The translations under genes were made by a program, and so were the position numbers. Source: Candidatus Methanomethylophilaceae archaeon (GTDB lineage: Archaea; Thermoplasmatota; Thermoplasmata; Methanomassiliicoccales; Methanomethylophilaceae). Taken from it: a stretch of DNA of 5,132 bases. The notes below the pieces were generated by a model, which ran no database searches, was not told the origin of the DNA, and saw only the letters and a list, made by a program, of their open reading frames with translations. Within the stretch, counting starts at the first letter, position 1, and every line of letters starts with the position of its first letter. Shown here in pieces: positions 1 through 4,451 of this stretch. Location: NCBI GenBank assembly GCA_007116915.1, contig SKHQ01000095.1:1-5132 (forward strand). Direction: 5' to 3'.

Positions 1-34
1 TCCCTCCACCGATAACTAATGCCGATTTTGTCAA
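1..34 (-). CDS. N-terminal fragment of a nucleotide-binding (probably FAD/NAD) oxidoreductase, HdrA-like
   Basis: Only the first 11 codons are inside the window. Read on the minus strand from a TTG at 34-32, they give MTKSALVIGGG, and the next codon starts with A. A hydrophobic beta strand running straight into a Gly-rich loop is the start of a Rossmann-type dinucleotide-binding fold. The phrase SALVIGGG followed by a codon that could be Ile recalls the FAD-binding segment of heterodisulfide reductase subunit A (HdrA). Many HdrA proteins carry an extra N-terminal region before this segment, so another flavoprotein or NAD-binding enzyme is equally possible. The start is supported by a GGAGG ribosome-binding site 7 bases upstream and by an in-frame stop at 70-68, which leaves little room for an extension. 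It is divergent from the rest of the window. Eleven residues cannot fix the function. Confidence 0.5.
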   Translation of the reverse strand, partial: MTKSALVIGGG

Positions 35-41
35 ATCAATG

Positions 42-46
42 CCTCC
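42..46 (-). promoter_or_regulatory. Shine-Dalgarno site of the minus-strand gene
   Basis: On the minus strand, GGAGG is followed by 7 bases and then TTG at 34-32. This is an exact match to the core of the archaeal anti-16S sequence at normal spacing. It is the main reason for calling a gene start at the left edge despite the non-ATG codon. Confidence 0.55.
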
Positions 47-150
47 GTTATTTCGACAGTGTTTGGATTAGAATGGGAATAACCTAACAGTTCTTTAATG
101 CTTTCTCCAAAACATTCATAAGAAATGATGTTCTTTCATAAAGGTCTGAT

Positions 151-158
151 TTTATAAA
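151..158. promoter_or_regulatory. Palindromic TATA-box candidate (TTTATAAA)
   Basis: TTTATAAA is its own reverse complement and matches the archaeal TATA-box core. It could therefore serve either strand. On the minus strand it would start a transcript near base 128, giving a leader of roughly 95 bases for the gene at 34. On the + strand it would start one near 180-184, just ahead of the hairpin series. Direction cannot be settled from sequence, because no strong purine-rich BRE is evident on either side. Confidence 0.4.
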
Positions 159-172
159 CGGGTCATAAACGG
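154..172. repeat. Tandem 8-bp direct repeat ATAAACGG, 11-bp period
   Basis: ATAAACGG occurs at 154-161 and again at 165-172, separated by 3 bases. The two copies lie one helical turn apart and the first overlaps the TATA element. A related ATAAAGG lies at 138-144. The placement resembles a regulator binding site, but two 8-mers in an A+T-rich region could arise by chance and no cognate regulator is visible. Confidence 0.35.
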
Positions 173-179
173 CGTTCGT

Positions 180-293
180 TTTTAGAAGAAGCAACCTTAA
201 CCATTGTTGCCAGTATCCCGGATTAAGGCGTATTTCCACCGGAAACCAAGGGGTGACCGTACACCGCGCGGTTAGTGTCGAAATACGGTTTTT
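180..293 (+). ncRNA. Candidate structured small RNA (three hairpins plus T-tract)
   Basis: About 25 bases after the TATA element there are three consecutive potential stems. The first pairs CCTTAACC (195-202) with GG (220-221) and TTAAGG (223-228), leaving A222 as a bulge. The second is a 5-bp hairpin, TTTCC (233-237) with GGAAA (241-245) across a 3-base loop. The third pairs ACCGTA (256-261) with TACGGT (284-289), with a nested CAC/GTG pairing inside, and ends in TTTTT (289-293). A promoter-like box at the right distance, ordered stems and a terminal T-run together resemble a short independent transcript of about 110 bases. It could equally be a leader element or chance pairing. I recognise no known RNA family. 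Confidence 0.25.
256..293 (+). terminator. Possible intrinsic terminator (hairpin followed by TTTTT)
   Basis: ACCGTA at 256-261 pairs with TACGGT at 284-289, and the strand continues into T289-T293. The enclosed segment includes a 10-bp perfect palindrome, ACCGCGCGGT, at 263-272 that can form alternative pairings. Archaeal termination depends mainly on T-runs, so the five T residues matter more than the stem. No upstream + strand gene needs a terminator here, unless the small-RNA reading is right. Confidence 0.25.
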
Positions 294-395
294 GGGGATT
301 TAGTTCGTATGTTTACGAAATATATCCCTAGTTCAACACCCTTTAGACAGTAAACCCGTAAAAAGGTTTTCAAAAATTGAATTATTATGTCCACC

Positions 396-407
396 AATAT
401 TATTTAT
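396..407 (+). promoter_or_regulatory. TATA-box candidate for the zinc-finger protein gene
   Basis: AATATTATTTAT is centred about 36 bases before the ATG at 438. With usual archaeal spacing, transcription would start at about 427-432, leaving a leader of only 6-11 bases. That fits the absence of any Shine-Dalgarno match before this ATG: the first gene of the cluster would be near-leaderless. A second TATA-like run with a CGAAA prefix at 317-325 is an alternative that would give a leader of about 90 bases. Confidence 0.35.
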
Positions 408-437
408 CGGTGTTTCACATAGCTTACCCGGCACCCG

Positions 438-1124
438 ATGATTGGCACAACCCTCTACATAGCTGCTGGTGTCGCGGCATCGGTCATCGCCGTGGCGTTC
501 TTGTACACTCGGAGGTCGGAGACTGCCACTGTACCAGACAGCCCTCTGCAGGAACCGGTCAAAGCCAAGTCATCATTCAATATCAGACCTTCCAAAGAGC
601 GATCGGTCTACTGCCAGATCTGCATGGGCAGAATAAAAGCCGGTCAGGGATATACCGTCTGTGAGTGCAACATGGAGTTCCACCGGCCCTGTGTCGAGAG
701 GACGGGATACTGCCCCTATTGCGATCAGGAATACACCCGGAAGGGATTCAGAAGGAGGTACAATCTACCTGATGACGCCCAAGTCACACTTAGAAGGTGT
801 CCCGTGTGTGCTGATTTCCTCCCTAAAGAGGCCAACGTTTGCGACTGCGGAGCGGTGTTCCTGGAAACGGACGGTTCGTTCACATGTCCAAGCTGCGGTT
901 CGAGGGTGGGAGAGGACGACCTCAGCTGCCCCCGATGCTCCGAACGTTTCAAGGAGTACGATGCGATTCACTGCCATCATTGTAAAGCTCTGATACCCGA
1001 AGGGGACAACGTCTGCGAATGCGGGACCGTGCTTGATGACAAATGCCCTGACTGCGGATGGAAGTTAGGAAGGGACGAAGACCGTTGCCCCATATGCGGG
1101 CTGATGTTCGAGTTGATGAGGTGA
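438..1124 (+). CDS. Membrane-anchored zinc-finger protein: RING-variant-like C4HC3 module plus four zinc ribbons
   Basis: This 228-residue protein has one hydrophobic segment at about residues 6-23, followed by T24-R25-R26. Under the positive-inside rule the N-terminus is outside and the rest is cytoplasmic. After a Pro/Ser-rich linker, residues 59-95 carry eight ligands: C59, C62, C75, C77, H82, C85, C92 and C95. This is the C4HC3 order of RING-variant and PHD fingers, including the C-x-C pair and the FHxxC phrase. Four ribbons follow: C121/C124/C135/C137, C150/C153/C164/C167, C179/C182/C193/C195 and C203/C206/C217/C220. Each has exactly 10 residues between its two ligand pairs. Up to six zinc ions could bind. 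The ATG has no Shine-Dalgarno match, and the Pop5 gene starts 5 bases after the stop. The function is not known. A scaffold, nucleic-acid-binding or E3-like adaptor role is possible; the E3 idea is inference from ligand order and proximity to psmA. Confidence 0.85.
   Translation: MIGTTLYIAAGVAASVIAVAFLYTRRSETATVPDSPLQEPVKAKSSFNIRPSKERSVYCQICMGRIKAGQGYTVCECNMEFHRPCVERTGYCPYCDQEYTRKGFRRRYNLPDDAQVTLRRCPVCADFLPKEANVCDCGAVFLETDGSFTCPSCGSRVGEDDLSCPRCSERFKEYDAIHCHHCKALIPEGDNVCECGTVLDDKCPDCGWKLGRDEDRCPICGLMFELMR
1118..1124 (+). promoter_or_regulatory. Shine-Dalgarno site of the Pop5 gene, embedded in the preceding stop
   Basis: GAGGTGA matches the archaeal anti-16S complement over 7 bases and contains the TGA stop (1122-1124) of the upstream gene. 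It lies 5 bases before TTG 1130 and 8 before GTG 1133. Ribosomes ending the zinc protein would finish on this site, which suggests translational coupling. It decides the start, because the nearby ATG at 1126 is out of frame with Pop5. Confidence 0.7.
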
Positions 1125-1129
1125 GATGA

Positions 1130-1420
1130 TTGGTGGTCAAGGAAAAGAGAGGGCGGAGGAGATACGTCATATTCGCTTGTGAGCCACCCTATACCGACCG
1201 TGATGAGGCGGTGACAGAGATAAACCGCCTCTTCCGTTCCCATTCGCTCAAAGCGCCACATGTGATAGACACCGGCGAATGGCATCTGATGGTACGTTGC
1301 TCCCCCGCGGACAGGGATCGGGTGATCGCGGTCATCTCCGAGGGATCCCGGGACGCCCGACCGCTGCGTACATCAGGTACACTAAGGTGCCTGAGAGAGA
1401 GGTACAAATTGAAGAAATAA
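1130..1420 (+). CDS. rnp2: Ribonuclease P protein component 2 (Pop5/Rpp14 family)
   Basis: This is a protein subunit of archaeal RNase P, the ribonucleoprotein that removes the 5' leader from precursor tRNAs; Pop5 pairs with Rpp30 to support the catalytic RNA. The 96-residue product is close to the compact archaeal size. It shows the family pattern of a basic N-terminus leading into a first beta strand (RRRYVIFA, about residues 9-16), a helix with AVTEINRLF, a central strand with WHLMVRC, and a C-terminal SGTLRCLRERY segment like the family's conserved tail. No ATG is in frame: the start is TTG 1130 or, less likely, GTG 1133, both served by GAGGTGA at 1118-1124. It sits 5 bases after the zinc-protein gene and 115 bases before psmA. 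Archaeal genomes often keep Pop5 in this exosome-proteasome neighbourhood, which supports the call. The partner gene for Rpp30, often beside it, is not in the window. Confidence 0.85.
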   Translation: MVVKEKRGRRRYVIFACEPPYTDRDEAVTEINRLFRSHSLKAPHVIDTGEWHLMVRCSPADRDRVIAVISEGSRDARPLRTSGTLRCLRERYKLKK

Positions 1421-1439
1421 TGAGGCCAGCAACGCCTCG
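1421..1439 (+). terminator. Weak hairpin after the Pop5 gene
   Basis: GAGGC (1422-1426) and GCCTC (1434-1438) form a 5-bp stem with a 7-base loop directly after the stop codon. No T-run follows, so it is a poor terminator by either bacterial or archaeal criteria. It may instead protect the 3' end or mean nothing. Confidence 0.2.
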
Positions 1440-1479
1440 CTAATGATTCCCTACACGCGTTCCAGAAGCCCGTTTTAGG

Positions 1480-1495
1480 AATATAGATATATATG
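1480..1495 (+). promoter_or_regulatory. TATA-box candidate for the psmA-exosome transcription unit
   Basis: The run AATATAGATATATATG is the most A/T-rich piece of the 115-base gap, preceded by a purine-rich AGGA that could serve as a BRE. TATA centres at about 1483 or 1490 predict a start at about 1509-1515, giving a leader of 20-27 bases that still includes the ribosome-binding site. This suggests that psmA and the genes after it can be transcribed separately from the zinc protein and Pop5. Confidence 0.5.
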
Positions 1496-1523
1496 TGCTT
1501 TCAATAACAAGAAGAGAGTTGAA

Positions 1524-1528
1524 GAGGT
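1524..1528 (+). promoter_or_regulatory. Shine-Dalgarno site of psmA
   Basis: GAGGT lies 7 bases before ATG 1536. It fixes that ATG as the start, in agreement with the family N-terminus MQ-GQMAYDR. Confidence 0.65.
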
Positions 1529-1535
1529 AATTTAT

Positions 1536-2249
1536 ATGCAACCAGGACAGATGGCTTATGACAGAGGTATCACGGTTTTCTCCCCTGACGGAAGGCTTTT
1601 CCAGGTAGAGTATGCCAGGGAGGCTGTCAAGAGGGGGACCACAACGATCGGCCTTAAATTCAAGGACGGGGTCATCCTGATCGTGGACAAACGTATTTCC
1701 AGCCGGCTCATGGAGCCCAAATCGATAGAGAAGATTTTCCACATCGACGAGCACGTCGGATGTGCCACATCTGGGCTGGTGGCAGACGCTCGCATACTGG
1801 TCGACCAGGCACGTCAACTGGCTCAGGTGCACAAGGTCACCTACGACGAGAAGATCGGCGTCGAGGGACTTGTCAAGAGGATTTGCGACTACAAGCAGAA
1901 CTTCACCCAATACGGAGGTCTAAGACCCTTCGGAACCGCTCTATTGGTGGCGGGAGTCGATGAACTGGGATGCCACCTCTATGAGACGGACCCCAGTGGG
2001 GCCCTGGTCTCCTACAAGGCGGGCAGCATCGGAGCCGGACGCGCCGCAGTCAACGAGATTTTCGAGGCTGATTACCAAGAGGGTATGAAGTTCGACGATG
2101 CGCTGCAGTTAGGTTTGAAGGCTCTGGCATCCGCCACTGAAGAGGACCTCAAACCACAATCCCTGGAAGTCGGTGTCGTGAAGAAGGGCCAGAACTTCCA
2201 GAAGATCTCCGAGAAGGAGTTAGAGAAACACATAAAGAAGATTGAGTGA
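1536..2249 (+). CDS. psmA: Proteasome subunit alpha
   Basis: This is the alpha subunit of the archaeal 20S proteasome. Seven copies form each outer ring, which gates substrate entry and docks the PAN or Cdc48-type ATPase; the subunit itself is not proteolytic. The 237 residues match the family's usual length. The N-terminal gating region and alpha signature are intact: Y8-D9-R10, S16-P17-D18-G19-R20, F22-Q23-V24-E25-Y26-A27. K66 lies in SIEKI at the position corresponding to Thermoplasma Lys66, the pocket residue that receives the ATPase C-terminal HbYX motif. TSGLVADAR (about 78-86) and TQYGGLRPFG follow as expected. The N-terminus is nearly identical to the Thermoplasma acidophilum protein as I remember it. 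The start has a good ribosome-binding site and its own promoter candidate. The stop overlaps a GTG in the next frame, but SBDS more likely starts 17 bases later. No beta subunit is in the window. Confidence 0.97.
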   Translation: MQPGQMAYDRGITVFSPDGRLFQVEYAREAVKRGTTTIGLKFKDGVILIVDKRISSRLMEPKSIEKIFHIDEHVGCATSGLVADARILVDQARQLAQVHKVTYDEKIGVEGLVKRICDYKQNFTQYGGLRPFGTALLVAGVDELGCHLYETDPSGALVSYKAGSIGAGRAAVNEIFEADYQEGMKFDDALQLGLKALASATEEDLKPQSLEVGVVKKGQNFQKISEKELEKHIKKIE

Positions 2250-2254
2250 AGGCA

Positions 2255-2261
2255 GAAGTGG
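2255..2261 (+). promoter_or_regulatory. Shine-Dalgarno-like site deciding the SBDS start
   Basis: GAAGTGG, a one- or two-mismatch variant of GAGGTGA, lies 5 bases before ATG 2267. The alternative GTG at 2246 has no comparable site. A near-identical GAAGTGAT precedes rrp4. Confidence 0.45.
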
Positions 2262-2266
2262 TCTTA

Positions 2267-2959
2267 ATGGTCAATATCGAAGACGCTATCATAGCCAGGC
2301 TCGAATCCCACGGGGAGACTTTCGAGATACTCATCGAACCCGACGTCGCTAAGGACGTCAGGGACGGTAAGGATGTCGATCTTGTCGAGCGTATGGTTAT
2401 TGAAGAGGTCTTCAACGACGCCCGTAAAGGCACACGCCCAACGGACGACAAGGTGTTGGAGGTGTTCGGCACGGATGATGTTGCGGAGATAGCCCGCATC
2501 ATCATCGTGAAGGGAGAGGTGCAGCTCACAACGGAGCAGCGCCGAGATATCCTTGAATCCAAACGGAGGAGGATCATCTCCGAGATAGCCCGTAACGCCA
2601 TCAACCCCCAGACCAACTCCCCTCATCCGGCTACGAGGATAGAGCTAGCCTTGGAAGAGGCTCGTTTCCACGCCGACCCATTCAAACCCATCGATCAACA
2701 GATCAAGAGGGCCATGGACCTCCTTAGGCCTCTGATACCCATAAAGTTCGCCCGCAGTAAGGTCGCCGTACGCCTCAAAGGTGATGATTACGGCCGCTGT
2801 TATGACGACCTGCGGGCATTGGGAACCATCATCGATGAGGAATGGCAGGAGGACGGTTATTGGATCGGGATCGTGGAGATCCCGGCAGGCGTCAAAGACG
2901 AGCTCACGTCCCGGATAAAGGGAAAGACCAAGGGAGAGGCCGAGATTCGGCTTATCTGA
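2267..2959 (+). CDS. sbds: Ribosome maturation protein SBDS (Sdo1 homolog)
   Basis: This is the archaeal counterpart of the Shwachman-Bodian-Diamond syndrome protein. In eukaryotes it works with the GTPase EFL1 to release the anti-association factor eIF6 from the large ribosomal subunit; archaeal SBDS is thought to act in the same late maturation step. The 230 residues show the three expected domains: an N-terminal FYSH domain (about 1-90, with AIIARLESHGETFEIL and FGTDDVAEIAR), a central helical domain (about 91-160, with LTTEQRRDI and the conserved SPHPATRIE segment), and a C-terminal ferredoxin-like domain (about 161-230, with EEWQEDGYW). I chose ATG 2267 because archaeal homologs begin with a short MVxxxxAxIARL N-terminus and a Shine-Dalgarno-like site lies 5 bases upstream. 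A GTG at 2246 overlapping the psmA stop would add seven residues with no family match. It is 17 bases after psmA and probably co-transcribed. Confidence 0.93.
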   Translation: MVNIEDAIIARLESHGETFEILIEPDVAKDVRDGKDVDLVERMVIEEVFNDARKGTRPTDDKVLEVFGTDDVAEIARIIIVKGEVQLTTEQRRDILESKRRRIISEIARNAINPQTNSPHPATRIELALEEARFHADPFKPIDQQIKRAMDLLRPLIPIKFARSKVAVRLKGDDYGRCYDDLRALGTIIDEEWQEDGYWIGIVEIPAGVKDELTSRIKGKTKGEAEIRLI

Positions 2960-2983
2960 CCTTCACCTAACTATCAGATTTGC

Positions 2984-2991
2984 GAAGTGAT
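2984..2991 (+). promoter_or_regulatory. Shine-Dalgarno-like site deciding the rrp4 start
   Basis: GAAGTGAT, one mismatch from GAGGTGAT, lies 3 bases before ATG 2995. The upstream TTG at 2980 lies before this site and so cannot use it. ATG 3004 is the other option at longer spacing. Confidence 0.45.
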
Positions 2992-2994
2992 ATT

Positions 2995-3702
2995 ATGGAG
3001 AACATGAACGAAAGACCCAAGAGGGAGGTGGTTGTACCGGGTGACCTCCTTGATGATAAGGGGCTCCGCCCGGGAAGCGGCACCTACGTGCTGGACGGCA
3101 ACGTCTACTCCTCCTTGTTGGGCGTGAAGAGCATACGATCGAATTATGTCAATGTGATCCCCCTGTCAGGCAGGTACCTGCCTCAGACGGCGGACACAGT
3201 CGTGGGGACAATCATAGACATCGGCCCGTCCAATTGGCTGGTCGACATCAACGCCCCCTATCCCGCACCACTGCATGTTAATGAGGTGCCGTGGCGTGTG
3301 GAGTTCGGCGATACCGCCCGCTTCCTGAAGGTCGGGGACATCATCATGGCTAAGATACTGATGATGGACGAGACCAACAAAATACAGGTCACAATGAATG
3401 AATCGGGCATGCGCAAGCTGCAGGGCGGACATGTGATAAAGATATCGTATTCCAAGGTCCCCCGTGTGATAGGCAAGGGCGGCTCGATGATTCAGATGAT
3501 AAAGAGCATCACCGACTGCCGCATATTCGTGGGACAGAACGGAGTGATCTGGATAGAGGGAGAGCTCGATAACGTGCTAGTGGCCGCCAAGGCCATAAAG
3601 ATGATTGATGAGGAGGCTCAGTCCTCCAATTTGACCGAGAGGGTCAAGGAATACATGGAGAAGACCCTGCCCGCGGTTGAGCGGGCGGATGATCAGGAGT
3701 GA
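2995..3702 (+). CDS. rrp4: Exosome complex RNA-binding protein Rrp4
   Basis: This is a cap subunit of the archaeal exosome. Three Rrp4 (or Csl4) copies sit on top of the Rrp41-Rrp42 ring, bind RNA and guide its 3' end into the pore. The 235 residues contain the usual three domains: an N-terminal domain (about 1-60, with VVVPGDLLDD and GTYV..GNVYSSLLG), an S1 domain (about 65-135, with VVGTIIDIGPSNWLVDI), and a KH domain (about 143-205) whose RNA-binding GxxG loop is G160-K161-G162-G163. The charged tail ending in ADDQE is poorly conserved. ATG 2995 is chosen over TTG 2980 because a GAAGTGAT site lies just upstream; ATG 3004 cannot be excluded. The gene is 35 bases after SBDS and its TGA stop (3700-3702) lies 5 bases before the rrp41 ATG. 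All key features are present. Confidence 0.95.
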   Translation: MENMNERPKREVVVPGDLLDDKGLRPGSGTYVLDGNVYSSLLGVKSIRSNYVNVIPLSGRYLPQTADTVVGTIIDIGPSNWLVDINAPYPAPLHVNEVPWRVEFGDTARFLKVGDIIMAKILMMDETNKIQVTMNESGMRKLQGGHVIKISYSKVPRVIGKGGSMIQMIKSITDCRIFVGQNGVIWIEGELDNVLVAAKAIKMIDEEAQSSNLTERVKEYMEKTLPAVERADDQE

Positions 3703-3703
3703 T
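3696..3703 (+). promoter_or_regulatory. Shine-Dalgarno site of rrp41, overlapping the rrp4 stop
   Basis: GGAGTGAT contains the rrp4 TGA stop and lies 4 bases before ATG 3708. A GTG at 3699 in the same frame sits inside this site, so it cannot use it and is rejected as the start. Confidence 0.55.
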
Positions 3704-3707
3704 TGTA

Positions 3708-4451
3708 ATGGATTCAGACATAGTCATGGTCGATGACAAGGGCAAGAGGCTAGACGGCAGGAAGGCCGATGAGCTGCGCCCCATGAAGATAGAGGCTGGC
3801 GTGCTGCCCAATGCGGACGGCTCTGCTTACCTCGAGATAGGTAAGAACAAGGTGCTAGTTGCGGTGTACGGACCGAGAGAATGCCACCCTAGGCACCTTC
3901 AGAACCCCACCAAGGCCATTGTGCAGTGCAAATACAACATGCAATCCTACTCTGTAGGAGACCGCAAGAGGCCAGGACCGGACCGTCGTTCACAGGAGAT
4001 CAGCAAGATAATCTCCGAGGCCCTGGAGGCCGTCATACAGGTGGAGTTGTTCCCCCGTGCGTCGATAGACGTCTACATCGAGATACTGCAGGCCAATGCC
4101 GGCACCCGCTGCGCCGGGCTTACCGCCGCTTCGGTGGCTCTCGCTGACGCCGGCATACCTATGCGCGACCTGATACCATCCGTGGCCGTCGGTAAGGCCA
4201 ACGGACACCTGCTCCTCGACCTGAACAAGGAAGAGGACAACTACGGTGAGGCGGACCTGCCTCTGGCTATCATACCTAAGACCAACGAGGTCGTGCTGTT
4301 GCAGATGGACGGTCACTTGACCCGCGAGGAGTTCGACACCGCCATGAAGATGGGGGTCACCGCCTGCCACGAGATATATGAGATGCAGAAGGACGCCCTG
4401 AGGAGGAGATACTCCGTTGCGGCCGAGGAAGAGCAGGAGGTGGATGAATGA
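3708..4451 (+). CDS. rrp41: Exosome complex exonuclease Rrp41 (catalytic RNase PH-type subunit)
   Basis: This is the catalytic subunit of the archaeal exosome. It degrades RNA 3' to 5' with phosphate, releasing nucleoside diphosphates, and can run in reverse to add A-rich tails. It alternates with Rrp42 in a hexameric ring. The 247 residues form one RNase PH domain. KRLDGRKADELRP (13-25) is the family's N-terminal signature, R93-R94 in DRRSQE is the conserved RNA/phosphate-contacting pair, NAGTR (130-134) is the phosphate-binding loop, and D177 and D183 in EEDNYGEAD correspond to the catalytic acids Asp182 and Asp188 of the Sulfolobus enzyme. The active site therefore looks intact. The acidic tail (EEEQEVDE) is typical. 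The start at ATG 3708 follows a GGAGTGAT site; GTG 3699 would add three residues. The stop overlaps the rrp42 ATG by 4 bases (ATGA), which indicates translational coupling of ring partners needed in equal amounts. Confidence 0.97.
   Translation: MDSDIVMVDDKGKRLDGRKADELRPMKIEAGVLPNADGSAYLEIGKNKVLVAVYGPRECHPRHLQNPTKAIVQCKYNMQSYSVGDRKRPGPDRRSQEISKIISEALEAVIQVELFPRASIDVYIEILQANAGTRCAGLTAASVALADAGIPMRDLIPSVAVGKANGHLLLDLNKEEDNYGEADLPLAIIPKTNEVVLLQMDGHLTREEFDTAMKMGVTACHEIYEMQKDALRRRYSVAAEEEQEVDE
4436..4442 (+). promoter_or_regulatory. Strong Shine-Dalgarno site of rrp42 inside rrp41
   Basis: GGAGGTG is a perfect match and lies 5 bases before ATG 4448. It is the strongest ribosome-binding site on the + strand of the window, and it fixes the rrp42 start within the 4-base ATGA overlap. 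Confidence 0.7.

Larger units (their letters stand above)
47..437. other. Divergent intergenic region without a protein gene
   Basis: This stretch lies between the minus-strand oxidoreductase start and the first + strand gene. It is more A+T-rich than the coding parts, and I found no convincing coding frame on either strand. It is not blank: it holds a palindromic TATA element with a tandem repeat (151-172), three consecutive potential hairpins ending in a T-tract (191-293), a second TATA-like run preceded by CGAAA (317-325), and an A/T-rich box near the zinc-protein gene (396-407). I saw no tRNA, C/D-box RNA or CRISPR repeat in it. Confidence 0.6.

Noticed and set aside
125..149. C-box-like ATGATG and D-box-like CTGA suggesting a C/D guide RNA
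   Set aside because: The boxes are only 15 bases apart, no internal C' and D' pair is present, and archaeal C/D RNAs are about 50-60 bases long.
352..369. Inverted repeat AAACC/GGTTT as a terminator
   Set aside because: It has only 5 A/T-rich base pairs with an 8-base loop and an A-rich rather than T-rich sequence after it.
377..664. Open frame with a TTG start overlapping the zinc-protein gene
   Set aside because: It has no ribosome-binding site and no family resemblance, and it overlaps the Cys-rich protein, whose ligand spacing is clearly under selection.
1126..1128. ATG just before the Pop5 gene as its start
   Set aside because: It is out of frame with the Pop5 reading frame; no single-base correction is supported by the sequence.
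1440..1910. Long minus-strand open frame (156 codons) opposite psmA
   Set aside because: It lies antisense to a clear psmA gene, its product resembles no family, and the opposite strand fully explains the open frame through codon bias.
2954..2979. Inverted repeat ATCTGA/TCAGAT between SBDS and rrp4, possibly controlling rrp4 translation
   Set aside because: It is 6 bp with a 14-base loop, it does not include the ribosome-binding site, and a match of this size is expected often by chance.
3699..3701. GTG as the rrp41 start
   Set aside because: It sits inside the ribosome-binding site GGAGTGAT that serves ATG 3708, and the extra three residues are not a family feature.
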